DNA of 64,000 bases, from the NCBI GenBank assembly GCA_963693315.1, contig OY856188.1, positions 271,059,114 through 271,123,113 on the forward strand. The letters are read 5' to 3'. The position numbers and the translations under genes were made by a program. Position 1 is the first letter of the stretch. Each line of letters starts with the position of its first letter. The DNA is from Diogma glabrata (lineage: Eukaryota > Arthropoda > Insecta > Diptera > Cylindrotomidae). The notes beneath the pieces were generated by a model. That model was not told the origin of the DNA. It was given only the letters and a program-made list of their open reading frames with translations, and did not search any database. Shown here piece by piece: positions 42,577 to 53,949 of this stretch.

Positions 42577-45500
42577 CAAAAAAAAACGCAAAAAGTGATC
42601 GCTTCCGCGTGGATTTGCTCTATATACAAGTGTATTAAAAACAATTAACAAGTGAAGTGTCATAAAACAATTAAATTTTCTTTAAAAAAAACATAATATT
42701 TCGTATAAAAAAAATTTTTTTTTTCTGAAGTGATTAGTGACAGTGGGTGGTGAATTTTTATTAGAAGACTCCTAAATTTTAAATGAAAAAAAAAAAAAAC
42801 AAAAAATAATCGATTATCGAAAATAGAAAAACAAGTGTGTTATAGTGTTTGTGTTTATGAAAATAAAAGTATTGAAGAACGGACGCGTATAATTGGTGAG
42901 ATTGTTCTTTATTAAAAAATTATTTGGTATTTTGTTTTTACTATTGCCAAGCGGTAGGCAGGCAAAATTTTACCTTTTATTGCTTTGATGTAATAAGTTT
43001 ATTTATTACATTAAACTTTAAAGCATAAATTTGCTTTATATTGCTTGGCAACAAAAAATTTTGTTTTAGTTGTTAATGATTTTTTTGGATTGATTGAGAT
43101 TTTTTTTGTGAAGTTTTTTGACATGATCTAGCTCCTCCTCCTACCTCGGACTTATCTTAGGAGTTGGAAAATATCAGTTAGTTGATTATGAAATGTCTTA
43201 TTTTTGACAAAAGTTAGGAATTTCGAATTTAACCCTTTATTTGTACTCTTCAATTTTGTTAGTGTCTTTTGTGTCCTCATTTTTTTTTCTTGGTTTTCTT
43301 TTATCGTGCTACTGTTGCATGAAATCTGCTATCGTGTTTTTGTGACAGAGATACACAGTTTTATTTGTACCGTTTAGTGTTGAAATTTAGGCCTGGCCGA
43401 ATTTCAGTAGCTATACCTGCAATGTCAAAGGGTAAGTCTTTGTCTCAACAAAATGGCCGCAGAGTGAACCAACAGCTTAGCATTGACTTCACGAACATAA
43501 GAGGTCTCAATCCGAATCTAAACGTGGTTCATCATTACATCGAAAAAAATAAACCTGACATATTGTTTCTTACCGAAACAATTGTTAGTGGCAAAGCATC
43601 GAAATTGGATCCCGATAAATACCGGACACCTAGTTACGAATTGGAACATTCCTTTTATAACAAGCAGGGTGTCTGTGTATTTGTTCGAGATTCACTTTCA
43701 TGTATGAGAATTAAGGCCTACGAGTTGAACTCTAAGCACCATATTTCTAAAGCACTGAAGATCTCAGGTGTTGATGAAACTATGTTTATAATAGGATTAT
43801 ACAGATCCCCAAATTCTCCCCCAGGATGTCCCTTTTTTGATCAAATATCGGCTAATCTAGACAAGATTACCACGGACTACCCCAAAGCAAGACTGGCCAT
43901 TCTTGGAGACTTTAATATTCATAATAAAGAATGGCTTAAGTATTCATCGCGCACTGACGACGTAGGAAGACAAGCTGAACTGATACTCGCAGATTATCAG
44001 GGTTTGACGCAAATGATAGAGTGTCCCACTAGAATCGCAGACAATTCACATCATAACAATAATTTGCTGGATTTGTTTTTGACAAACGAACCAGATACTA
44101 CGAAGACAAAAGTTGAACAACCCCTCAGAACATCGGACCATTTACTAATATCAGCAACAGTGCAATTTACATCACCGACACAAATTAAAGCAAATCCTCG
44201 TCGCGTTTGGAACTACAAACACGCCAACTGGGAGGGACTGAGAAGCTTTTATGATGAAACACCTTGGAAAACTATTTGTTGTGTTGATCAAGATCCTAGC
44301 ACGTCAGCAATAAGAATGTCTGAAATCACAAAAGACGGAATGCGGCGGTTTATTCCAAATCGATTAATCACTCCTAAAACTGAGCCTTGGTTCACACGGG
44401 ATGTTGATGAGGCAGTAAGGAATAAACGCAAAGCATTCAAGACGTATAACGCTAATAAAACACCTGAAACCCATAGCGCCTATAAGAAAGCCAGAAATAT
44501 TAGTAAATTCAAAATAGACTTGGACAAAGACGCGTTTATCCAGAAGAAAGCAAAGAAATTCGCCGAGCACCCATCTGGCTCACGTAGTTTCTTTCAGGCA
44601 GTTAAATCAGTCCAGAGCAATTTTACTCGATCCTATATTCCAACCTTAGTTCTGAATGACATTCCCGTGAGCGACTCGAAGGAGAAGGCGGATCTTTTGG
44701 GTCGTATTTTCGCAGAAAACTCAAACATAGTTGAACCTCCCCATTCTCCTACACTCATTCCCCCAGTTGTAACGAAAATGAAACCAATTATTTTTCGTTG
44801 CAATATTGTACGGAAAATGCTTCTTTCTATCAATATCAACAAATCTGCTGGCCCCGACGGTATTCCACCCCTCATTCTTAAAAACTTTGCTAGGCAACTA
44901 GCTCCAATTTTAACAAAAATTTTCTATTTATCTTATAAAATCGGAATATTTCCCGATTCTTGGAAGCTGGCCAGCGTTCAACCCATATCAAAGAAAGGCA
45001 GTAAGATAGATCCTAACAATTATAGACCAATTGCAATTCTGTCGGTTTTAGCTAAAATATTTGAAAAATATGTTAACTACAATTTAATAGATTATTTGGA
45101 GGTGTCACGAATTATTGATGATAAACAGTATGGTTTTCGTAGAAGTCATGCAACAGGTGATCTGTTAGCCTACGTTTCCCATTTCTGGAACAAATCGCTG
45201 GAAAACCATGGTGAAACATTCAGTATTTCACTTGACATTTCTAAAGCATTTGATAAAGTGTGGCATAAAAATCTCATAGCTAAATTAAAATCTTATGGCA
45301 TAGACCATCTTACTGTCTCGTGGATTCATAGTTTTCTTACAGGTCGCCAATTTCATGTTAATTTAGATGGTATCACATCCAATATTTTCACAACCAATGC
45401 TGGGGTTCCCCAAGGTTCTGCACTCTCACCAACCTTGTTTCTTCTATACATTAATGACTTACTTATTTCCACAGTGCACCCAATCCATAGTTTTGCTGAT

Positions 45501-46510
45501 GACAGCACATTGCATGCATCACATGCATCTCCTAAATTTCGATCTCATACTGCAGTTACCACCGATAGAGAGCTGCTAATTGATTCTATCAACAAAGATC
45601 AGGAGCGTATAATGGAATGGGGTGATCGTAATCTTGTTTCATTTAATCCAACCAAAACAAAACTATGTCGTCTTTCACGAATAGAGGGACATAAAAATTT
45701 CCCTATCAAAATAGGCCATGAGGAATTCCGTGAGGTTGAATCAGTTAGACTTCTTGGAGTGGATATTCAAAATAACCTGACATGGAATAAACATGTGTTC
45801 AACCTCGCTAAATCTGCAATGCCAATATTAGGATTCTTGAGTCGATGTAAAAAGTATTTCAATCCCGAGCAAATTTTGCTAATCTTCAAGTCCTTTATTC
45901 GTCCATGTATGGAGTACTGCTGTCATGTTTGGGGAGGTGCTTGTCAGTCAACAATAAAATGTCTAGACTCTGTACAGAGAAAAGCAATACGGTTGATTGG
46001 TAATACCGAACTAACGGATCAGCTTGATTCACTCCAGCACAGAAGAAATGTGGCTGAATTGTCAATCTACTATAAATATAACTTTAGCAAATTCTCCTCT
46101 AAGGAAATTCAAACTATCCTTCCATCATGTGCGCAGTATAATCGACAAACAAGAGCTGCCGAGTCATCCCATCCATTTGTTGTACAAATACCTCGTTGCA
46201 GAACCGTGTCCTTTCAGAACGACTATTTTAATAGAGTGGCCAAGTTGTGGAACTCAATGCCTTCCTCTGTATTTCCCGATGAATTTTCCCCTTTTCCCCG
46301 CATTTAAAGAAAATGTCCATCATCACTTAAAAAAATTAGTATAGTTATCCCTATATCCCCATTCCTTCCATTTTCCTCATATCCTTCCTTTATAGTTGAC
46401 ATGGTATCTTCGAATATTCAAAGAGTCTAAATAATGAATATTTCATATATATATATATTTAGTGTGATAAACATGTCTAACTAATTAATAAAAAAAAAAA
46501 AAAAAAAAAA
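42577..46510 (+). mobile_element. Full-length, apparently intact LINE with 7-bp target duplication
   Basis: AGTAAGT occurs at 42570-42576 and 46511-46517. The element ends in about 20 A residues (46491-46510). Removing it rejoins family R sequence: GAAGTAAGTGGTGGGGGG parallels GACCAAAGTGGTGTGGGG in the copy at 31500. The 788-base 5' region has no long frame, then one ORF of 980 codons, then a short 3' UTR. The intact target duplication, tail and ORF point to a recent insertion. Other copies of this family are at 9606-11190, 26205-26990 and 62239-64000. Confidence 0.92.
43365..46307 (+). CDS. LINE endonuclease-reverse transcriptase, 980 aa, uninterrupted
   Basis: N-terminal APE-like endonuclease: NIRGL, FLTETIVS (residues about 65-72), IIGLYRSPNSPPG, LGDFNIHNKEW (about 180-190) and TSDHLLIS (about 255). 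Reverse transcriptase: INKSAGPDGIPP, NNYRPIAILSVLAK, SISLDISKAFDKVWHK (motif A, about 618), NAGVPQGSALSPTLF (motif B, about 680) and HSFADDSTLH (motif C, about 708). A C-terminal region has FIRPCMEYCCHVWGG and IPRCRTVSFQNDYFNRVAKLW. All catalytic residues I can identify are present and there are no stops. The protein would nick target DNA and prime cDNA synthesis there. The first in-frame methionine is used; a second at MSKGKS (about residue 20) could be the true start. No ORF1 nucleic-acid chaperone was found. It is of Jockey/CR1-group type; the exact clade is not certain. Confidence 0.93.
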   Translation: MYRLVLKFRPGRISVAIPAMSKGKSLSQQNGRRVNQQLSIDFTNIRGLNPNLNVVHHYIEKNKPDILFLTETIVSGKASKLDPDKYRTPSYELEHSFYNKQGVCVFVRDSLSCMRIKAYELNSKHHISKALKISGVDETMFIIGLYRSPNSPPGCPFFDQISANLDKITTDYPKARLAILGDFNIHNKEWLKYSSRTDDVGRQAELILADYQGLTQMIECPTRIADNSHHNNNLLDLFLTNEPDTTKTKVEQPLRTSDHLLISATVQFTSPTQIKANPRRVWNYKHANWEGLRSFYDETPWKTICCVDQDPSTSAIRMSEITKDGMRRFIPNRLITPKTEPWFTRDVDEAVRNKRKAFKTYNANKTPETHSAYKKARNISKFKIDLDKDAFIQKKAKKFAEHPSGSRSFFQAVKSVQSNFTRSYIPTLVLNDIPVSDSKEKADLLGRIFAENSNIVEPPHSPTLIPPVVTKMKPIIFRCNIVRKMLLSININKSAGPDGIPPLILKNFARQLAPILTKIFYLSYKIGIFPDSWKLASVQPISKKGSKIDPNNYRPIAILSVLAKIFEKYVNYNLIDYLEVSRIIDDKQYGFRRSHATGDLLAYVSHFWNKSLENHGETFSISLDISKAFDKVWHKNLIAKLKSYGIDHLTVSWIHSFLTGRQFHVNLDGITSNIFTTNAGVPQGSALSPTLFLLYINDLLISTVHPIHSFADDSTLHASHASPKFRSHTAVTTDRELLIDSINKDQERIMEWGDRNLVSFNPTKTKLCRLSRIEGHKNFPIKIGHEEFREVESVRLLGVDIQNNLTWNKHVFNLAKSAMPILGFLSRCKKYFNPEQILLIFKSFIRPCMEYCCHVWGGACQSTIKCLDSVQRKAIRLIGNTELTDQLDSLQHRRNVAELSIYYKYNFSKFSSKEIQTILPSCAQYNRQTRAAESSHPFVVQIPRCRTVSFQNDYFNRVAKLWNSMPSSVFPDEFSPFPRI

Positions 46511-46517
46511 AGTAAGT

Positions 46518-46840
46518 GGTGGGGGGCCTCCCGAACACTGTGTCACAATTTTTTCAATGTTTGTTGGGAGCACACAGCATTCGTTCGTTAGTTAATTTTG
46601 AGGAAACTTTGGAAAAAGATGCAACTATGTATGGCAAGGAACTGATTAGTTTTTGAGCGATAGTGAACAAAGTAGTGGGGGCTGTCCCATAAACTTGTTT
46701 GTTTGAAAGCTCGATAACATCTGTACCTGATAATCGAATTATATGAAACTTGATACATAACTATTTAGTACAGTTCACAACAGTTCTGCATCCCAACTTC
46801 CTGTTTGCCACTTCCGGTAAAAATTTTTTTTTACTTTTTC
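46518..46840. repeat. Dispersed repeat family R, right half of second copy
   Basis: Continuation of 42329-42576 beyond the LINE: GGTGGGGGGCCTCCCGAACAC, TGTTTGTTGGGAGCACACAG, GAACTGATTAGTTTTTGAGC and CATCTGTACCTGATAATCGA. The family itself is partly tandem, since the GTTTGTTGGGAGCA block occurs once on each side of the LINE. Confidence 0.75.
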
Positions 46841-48176
46841 TCGTACATCAGAATTTATGTTTGATGGGATACTACTGCTTCCTTTAATATTTTTATAATT
46901 AGAACTACGAAGTCTATAACATTGGTTAGCTTTTAATTAAAGTATTTGATGGATATTAGCTCATTTTATATCCAGAACACTATGTTTCCAGAGCTGTGGT
47001 GAAGTCAGCCTATGCATCAGCGTCGCAATATTTTCTTCTATTGAAATTGTAATAAAGATTATATATATATAAACTTATTCATACATTTTAATTATTTATA
47101 TAAAAATTTTAAAAATAAAATAATTCATCAAAGTTAAGTTGATCTAACTTCAGTTTTACGTATGATCTGTTTTTAATTTTACTGATTTGTAAATTTTTTT
47201 ATTTTTGGTCTACGGGCGTGACAAGCCGTACAAGATAACAAATCATTAGCTCAAGATAAAAAATCTTTCTCGAGACCGGCTTTTTCGAGCAGAAACTCTA
47301 CTTGAGACTTTAAAAGCCATTTTATGTGTGAAAAATAATTTAACAAATTCTTGTGGAATATTTCATGACCTTTTCAACAACAATAGTAACCTTCTAAAAA
47401 AATTTACGCAAATAAGAAATATTCCGAAGAATGAAATAATACTATACATAATTTTTTTTATTTATTGTACGTTGCACTTTTCGTTTTTATATTTCTCAAT
47501 AGCGGCTTATTTATAGACTATATTATTATTAAAAAAATAAAAAGATTTGCACTTTTCATGTATTTCAAATAATATATTCCAATATTGGGGATTTTTTGAG
47601 ATCAATTAAACTCACGTAAGTAAAGAAGTAATTAAAATGTTTTCAATTCAAAGGTATGGTTGGAAGTTTCTCAGAAAAAAACTCCGTTTCACATTTTTCG
47701 TGTTTCCTCAGTACCTCAGTGCCTGGTTCGAATCCTTAGGCAGACACGCTATCGATTACGCCGTTGAGGCGATGACAATTTTGAAGTTGAAACTTCTACA
47801 TCACTTATTTAATTTACTTAAGTTGAATTTTAAGTTGACTCCATATTATGGAAATGTTTTACATATTACAATATAATTTTTTCGTTCTATGAAAATTTTT
47901 TTTGCATTATATAGACCCACCTCTCAGGTCAATGGTGTCCCACTTTGCCAATGTTAAAATCTGGTCACCTTACATTATGCAGTAGTTTGGAACCCTCAAA
48001 ATAACGCACAATTCAAAACCCCATAATTCGAGACTAAGAGTTAATAGAAAATTGTGGGTTCGGTACCGAAGAAAAATATTTATGATCATGAAAAGCTATT
48101 TTTACCAATATATATTTGTATATAAAAAAAATTTTCTATTCACTTGAAAAACCAATCTTTTATGTTTTATAAAACA
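46841..48176. other. AT-rich stretch without a supported gene
   Basis: A plus-strand open frame of 79 codons at 47637-47876 has no recognisable domain. Inside it, GGTTCGAATCC (about 47727) matches an RNA polymerase III B box, but no tRNA fold is possible. Nothing else is seen. Confidence 0.4.
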
Positions 48177-50540
48177 CTAGCAGGCCTGGCGTGCTTCGCT
48201 ACACGTATAAATAAAGTTTTTGCGTAGACATTTTGTTGACGTAGAAGCAATGATTTCAAAAATGGTAGTGAGAAATGATAGCATAATTTTCAATTTTTAT
48301 TTTTAAAAATATGTATGAAAACCAGCTGATCAGATCGGATATATGAAAAATTAGCAATCGAATAAGTTTAGAAGTTAGCAATAAAAAAAATTGAATGACT
48401 TGTTGAATTAGTAGAGGTGTGTCATCTCTTTATAGAATATTATACAGAACAAAAATAGATTCACAAATGTTCACAGTGCTCATGCCGTTTAATATACGCT
48501 TTCTTTACTGGTAGGTTATTAAAAAAGTTGCAAACAAATTTTAATCGTGATGTCATTTAATGGTCAGCAAGGGCAGTTAGAATAGTGACAATACATTCGA
48601 TGAAGATAAATACAAACACATTTACAAGTTTTAAACATACACACATTAATTTTTATAAATAGAAGATAATGATGCAAAAAGAATTAAAATTTTATTTTGG
48701 AGTTTTGTATTAAACTTCTAGGCAGTACTATATGTGTGAATTCATAGGATGAGAAATATTTCTATTTAGTCAACATCCTGAGTCATTGTAGTCATTATTG
48801 ATTGTTGCAAATCAATGCGAAACTAATATCTGACACACGGTCAATATATTGCCATAAATATACAACATTAAGGGAATATTAATTTGTTGGAGTTTTGAGA
48901 GTGATTAAGCTTAAAGTAATTGTTGAAAATAATATTCCCGACAATAAGTAATTACTGTCGGAATTGAATTTAAACTTATCAAAGACATCATCCCGACAGA
49001 CGTTGTCCTGCATGATATTTCAAGAGATTAGGATATTAAACAAAGTATGAAATGAAAGACAAATAATATAATAATTTCATTATTCTTTATTTTGAAATAA
49101 CATCAATTTTTCTAAAAACAATTCGTTATAATCAATATTGTTTGTTTAATTTTATCTTAATGCGAGTTGATGAACAATATTTTTAGTCAATTCCTGAGGT
49201 GTATAAATGAATAAACTTGACGGTTTTCCAATGCGAGAACACGCCGCATATAATTGGCCATGTGAAAATACCGGATTTTCTAGATCCAACCCACAAATCG
49301 ACATTGTTTGACCTTGTGACTTATTAATAGTCATGGCAAATGCCAAGCGAATTGGAAATTGCAGACGTCTGAATGGAATGGGTGCGTCTGAAGGGATCAT
49401 TGGGATTCGTAGCAGGAGCACAACTTCACCTTCAAATTTGCCGTTCAAAATTGTAGCTCCAAGAACATTGCCCATAATTTTTTTTATGACTAATCTTGTA
49501 CCGTTGCATAGCTTAGGTGCATTTAAACTCCAAAGCAAAATGATAGGTGAGCCAATTTTTAATCGCAAGTTATGTGGTGGCATTCCTGGTAAATTCATCG
49601 AATTCAAAAATTCAACAGGATAGTTGACTGCTTCGTCAGGATCGGTAACAGTGTCGATCCATTTGAACAATATCTCATTACCGAGCAATGGCTGTTGTAT
49701 TTTGAAGTAAATAGCATCAACATCGATATTTTTTGTGGCTAAAGTAGCTCGTTCACGAAGCCACGCATGATTAATATAATTAGCTTGTAAATCTGGAAAT
49801 ATGCTTTCAATCAAAGCATCTTTCGTATTTCCCATGTTGCGGAGATTATCTGGCAATTTGATGCATTGTGTGTCTCCATGCAATGGTATTGTTCCATTTC
49901 CAATGATGAGCAATTGCTCGGAGAATGATAGTGCAAATTGGTCATTTTGCAGTTGAACTGAACACGTATCTCTGTGTTAAGACGTAACGTACTGACATTT
50001 CGCCATAGATATGATTGTTTTATACATGCGTTCATTTCATCCGCATATGTAGCGCGAGGAATGACAGGCAATGTCTGTCTAAAATCACCGGACACCAGCA
50101 ATAAAGCACCACCGAAAAGCCTGGTGTTATTATTTAGATCTTTCATCATTCTATCGAGAGCTTCAAGCAAATGCTTGTGGGCCATAGTGCATTGTGAACT
50201 GTTGTTCGTGCTTAATCTCTGTTAATGATGTCTGTTGATGGGCGGTTAGGTGAGGGCATACCAAAATGAATGAGTGGCATATTCGAAATCAGAATGCAAA
50301 TATCTTCAATCTTTATTAGCGCCTCGTTATATATTTCCTGCGAAAAATTGATATTGGGATCTTGATCAGTGATCCGAATGCGATGCAGAATGTCGTCGGT
50401 CATGGAATCTTTATATTTGTCCCAGAGGACAGAAACTTGAGATGGAAAACATGTCGTCAATAATTTGGCAAATACTTGGCGAATTTGATGAGGAGAGGAA
50501 CTCAATGCTTTTAATTTATTTAAAATGAAACCAAACATTT
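48177..50540 (-). mobile_element. Helitron remnant
   Basis: The minus strand carries a decayed RepHel helicase C-terminal region. About 970 bases past its stop there is a candidate 3' terminus, GCACGCCAGGCCTGCTAG followed by T. A GC-rich palindrome (CAGGCCTG) just before CTAG|T is the Helitron 3' signature. The 5' TC end and the Rep domain were not found. Helitrons leave no target duplication, so the limits rest on these signals alone. Confidence 0.65.
49152..50538 (-). pseudogene. Helitron Pif1-type helicase, internally deleted
   Basis: Three blocks run down the minus strand. Block 50212-50538 has DDILHRIRITDQDPN and IYNEALIKIEDICILIS. Block 49811-50185 has KHLLEALDRMM and GGALLLVSGDFRQTLPVIPR (Walker B-side motif). 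Block 49152-49913 has LRLKIGSPIILLWSL, RLAFAMTINKSQGQTM and LYAACSRIG, typical of the helicase C-terminus. The segment with the Walker A P-loop, expected between the first two blocks, is missing: MPSPNRPSTDIIN runs almost directly into the AHKHLLEALDR block. A frame change separates the last two blocks near 49900. The helicase cannot be functional. Confidence 0.85.
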
Positions 50541-51250
50541 ATTTCTTTTGTTCTAATTTTTATTTTTATTTTTAGGAAAAAGATAAAATTACATTTGCAC
50601 TAATATTCTTTACAAAAAAAAATTTGTTGAGAAATTAGTATTGCCGCTGTTGAGGAAATTAACTAAGGAAAATTTTGTTTCGTATATTTTTGTTTTTAAA
50701 AAATGTTAGTACATTTAACAGTTAAAACTGTTGGAAGTTTTATTATGCGTTATATGTTTTTAACGTTCTTAATGTAGTTGTTCGATTCAAGATGGCGTAC
50801 GAGTAGATATCATTGTTTGCCACTCTAAGAAATTTAATTAATATTAATATATATTATATAGTTTTTCAACTGATTTTTATGCTAAAAACTTACTAAAGTG
50901 ATTAATTTAGTGAATTGTGAAAGTTTTTAATGAATTATGGTAATCATACCAAAATTATCTATATAAATATTGTGCGTTTTATCATATGCATATTGATGTA
51001 CAGTTTTTTATCGAGTCATTTGTAAACCAGTTATTTGCCTGCAAGAATTTTCATCATAATTCTTTTTTGGAAACAAATAATTTCTATATAGTGTCAATTA
51101 TAAGTGCTTTAATCTGATATTAAAAAAACATAAATAAACTAATTAAAAGCTAGTTTTGGAAACTTTATGAAGCTTAGTTTAAGTCTTCTAGTGCACCATT
51201 ATTTGTTAATTATAATTAGTTAAACTATTTTGTGCTAGGTTAGTGTTTGT
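50541..51250. other. AT-rich stretch without a gene
   Basis: No gene seen. Part of it may be the 5' UTR of the LINE to its right. Confidence 0.4.
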
Positions 51251-51339
51251 TTTGTTTTATATAAACGGTAAAACTGGTCTGTCTGTAATTGCATCATTTG
51301 GATTGTCTTCAACAAGAACTAAAACAAAACTAATTACAA

Positions 51340-52170
51340 ATGGCTAATAACTCAAACAATTCCAATAATAATAAAATTGTTACGCGACTCCAAGCTAGTA
51401 CAATTTGTCCTAATATTTCTCAGGCTAATTCTATAACTGGAAGCACTGATGACATGGATACAAAACTGGATACTAAACTTAATAAATTTTACATTGATCT
51501 TACTGATAAAATGACAAAAATTTTAACTGACTTTCAAAAGGATATCTCACAAGAAATCTATAGAATAGTATCTACTTCGGAGACAAAATTTGCTACAGTT
51601 GAAGGTAATCTGGAATTTTTAGATAGAAAAGTAGAAAATGATTTAGATGCTGCCAGAAAATAGTTTGAACTAGTGGCTACCGGCATTCCTCATACCGAAA
51701 ATGAAAATCTGAAGAGAATATTTAATTCGTTATCCAGTAATTTTGGGTACAGTACGAGAATCGCAGCCAGTAATAATGAAACTATTTTTCTACCTCCTGA
51801 AGTGGAAGTTTCTCGTTTTAGAGTTGGTTCTACTGAAAATAGAAAGTCTAATCAGCCAATTTTAATTCGATTTGCAACAGTTTTTCACAAAGAACAATAC
51901 TTCTTACGGTACTTAAAAAATCCGAAAATTCTCCTCGAAAAAATTGAAGGATTCAGTGGAAAAAGTATCTATATCCAACAAAATCTTACAAAGGAGTATT
52001 ATAAAGTACATAAATCTGCATTATCATTTAAAAAATCTGGTAAAGTTTTTCAAGTAAAAATCGTGAATGGTAGAGTTGCAGTCAAATTTCATGAAGATCT
52101 GGATGATTTCAAAGTGTTTTATTCTGAAGATGAACTTAAATTAGCAGTTGACCAGCTGGATCGGTCATAA
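51340..52170 (+). pseudogene. LINE ORF1 protein with one stop codon
   Basis: A 276-codon frame broken only by TAG at 51661-51663, after DLDAARK. The first part is asparagine/threonine-rich, followed by a probable coiled coil (about residues 40-105: IDLTDKMTKILTDFQKDI). Past the stop, LVATGIPHTENENLKRIFNSL resembles the FP/L1-ORF1-like domain of CR1 and Jockey-group ORF1 proteins. The role would be RNA binding and chaperoning in the retrotransposition particle. Confidence 0.72.
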
Positions 52171-52383
52171 AATTTCTATGGATGGTAATGATAATAAATT
52201 ATAATTTGAATATTTTCCTAAATAATTAATAGTTTAAAATTAAATAGTGACTTAGTGATAAAAAGGACAAGAGATAAAACAGAAAAATTGATAAATTGAT
52301 AAATTTAAGTCAGATTTTACAGAAAACTTTTAACAATAATCTAATCTAAATTGTTATATAACTTTTGTTTAAATATCTTTTAT

Positions 52384-52745
52384 TTTTTTTTTAATCGTAC
52401 GGTTTATTCAACATCAAAATACATTAAATTTTATTTTTCAGTCCATGTAACCAATCAATAAATTGATCAGATAAACAAAAAGCCTCTTCAAAACATCCAT
52501 TGAATTTAGTTAAGTTACATTCTTGAGATATGTGATTGACTGTCTGAAATTCTTTACCACATTCACATGATGGACAATCAACCAGACCCCATTTATGTAA
52601 TGTATAGTTTGATCTACCATAGCCGGTTCTTATACGATTTAATTTCACCCAATCATTTCTTTTTAGTTCGAAACCATTTAATTTCACATTAGGGTTTTGA
52701 ACAAATGTACCATTTAATGGAAGGTTGTTGTTCCAAGACATCAGC
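52384..52745 (-). pseudogene. 3' fragment of a different LINE inserted between ORF1 and EN
   Basis: The minus-strand frame 52424-52741 (105 codons) has LNRIRTGYGRSNYTLHKWG followed by CPSCECGKEFQTVNHISQEC, the cysteine/histidine tail (C-C-C-H-C) found at the C-terminus of Jockey/R1/I-type ORF2 proteins. A T run at 52384-52392 marks its poly(A) end. Its 5' end meets the host LINE at a palindromic junction. Confidence 0.75.
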
Positions 52746-52762
52746 CAGAAAGTGATGATGTC

Positions 52763-53611
52763 TTGGAACAGATTGGTGATTACTTAGTTGCACTCTCTGA
52801 ATATAATCTTATACGAAAAGATAGAAGTGATAGGCGAGGTGGTGGAGTAGTTCTATACATAAATAAAAATATAACTTATAAAATTATTAAAAAGAACTCC
52901 ACTTCCTCTGTTTTTGATATGATATTTGTGGAAATTGAAAATCATTCCCATGATAAAATTCTAGTGGGTGTTATTTACAGCCCTCCTAAAATTAAGTTTA
53001 TTAAACGTGTCAAGAAATTCCTTACAGATTCAGTCAGCAAATATTGCGATATTCTAATTATTGGTGATTTTAACTTAAATATACTATCTAATGAACCCTA
53101 TGTAAGATCATTTAAATCATTATTAAATTCTATTAATTTATCGGTTGCATCTACTGAACCCACGAATTTTGTTAAAGATAGTTGCACATGTATTGATTTG
53201 TTGTTATCAAATAATATTCCCAAATTACACTTTTTTACACAAATCTCTGTTCCTGGTTTATATACCTCGCACGATATGATCTTTGGCTCCTATAATTTTC
53301 CGTTGAATTATTTAAATAATGAAGAATATATATACAGACGAAATTTTAATACCATAGATATAGATTTACTGTTGTATGAAACTTCTCTTTTGCATTGGGA
53401 TCTAATATATTCTATGCAAAATATTAATACTAAGCTTTGTTATTTTAATGATTTGGTCCTCCATCTTCTTAATAAATTTGCTGCCAGTAAAAGATATAAA
53501 CTAAAATCATTTGATGATTCGTCTTGGTTTAACTCAGACATATTATCTCATAAGAATACTAGAGATTACTTGTATGAATGTTGGAAAACCGATAAAACTA
53601 CACAAAACTGA
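52763..53611 (+). pseudogene. LINE ORF2 endonuclease, N-terminally truncated
   Basis: It starts inside the domain at about ALSEYNLIRKDRSDRRGGG, then VVLYI, VGVIYSPP, LIIGDFNLNI and SHDMIFG, all APE-endonuclease motifs. The first third of the domain, with the catalytic N and E motifs, is absent because of the rearrangement at 52745. A TGA at 53609 follows KTTQN, where a tryptophan codon is likely to have been lost; the same frame continues to the assembly gap. Confidence 0.82.
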
Positions 53612-53749
53612 CGAAGATTCACTGGTTATCGTAATAAGGTAAATCATATGATAAAAGTGGCTAAATTCAATAATTTTAAAAAAATATTCAATATTGATTT
53701 ACCCTCTAAAATTTTTTGGAATAATTTTAGAAAGTATGGACTGTCAAAA

Positions 53750-53949
53750 NNNNNNNNNNNNNNNNNNNNNNNNNNNNNNNNNNNNNNNNNNNNNNNNNNN
53801 NNNNNNNNNNNNNNNNNNNNNNNNNNNNNNNNNNNNNNNNNNNNNNNNNNNNNNNNNNNNNNNNNNNNNNNNNNNNNNNNNNNNNNNNNNNNNNNNNNNN
53901 NNNNNNNNNNNNNNNNNNNNNNNNNNNNNNNNNNNNNNNNNNNNNNNNN
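53750..53949. other. Assembly gap (200 N)
   Basis: Exactly 200 N inside the LINE ORF2, between EN and RT. Reading frames drawn across it are not meaningful. Confidence 0.95.

Noticed and set aside
43365..46307. Host gene interpretation of the 980-codon ORF
   Set aside because: Endonuclease and RT motifs, poly(A) tail and target duplication make it a LINE ORF.
47700..47780. tRNA-like sequence with a perfect B box (GGTTCGAATCC) and, on the minus strand, a GGCGTAATCGATAGCGT D-arm-like string
   Set aside because: No T arm with a 7-base loop or acceptor stem can be drawn in either orientation. At most it is a tRNA-derived SINE relic.
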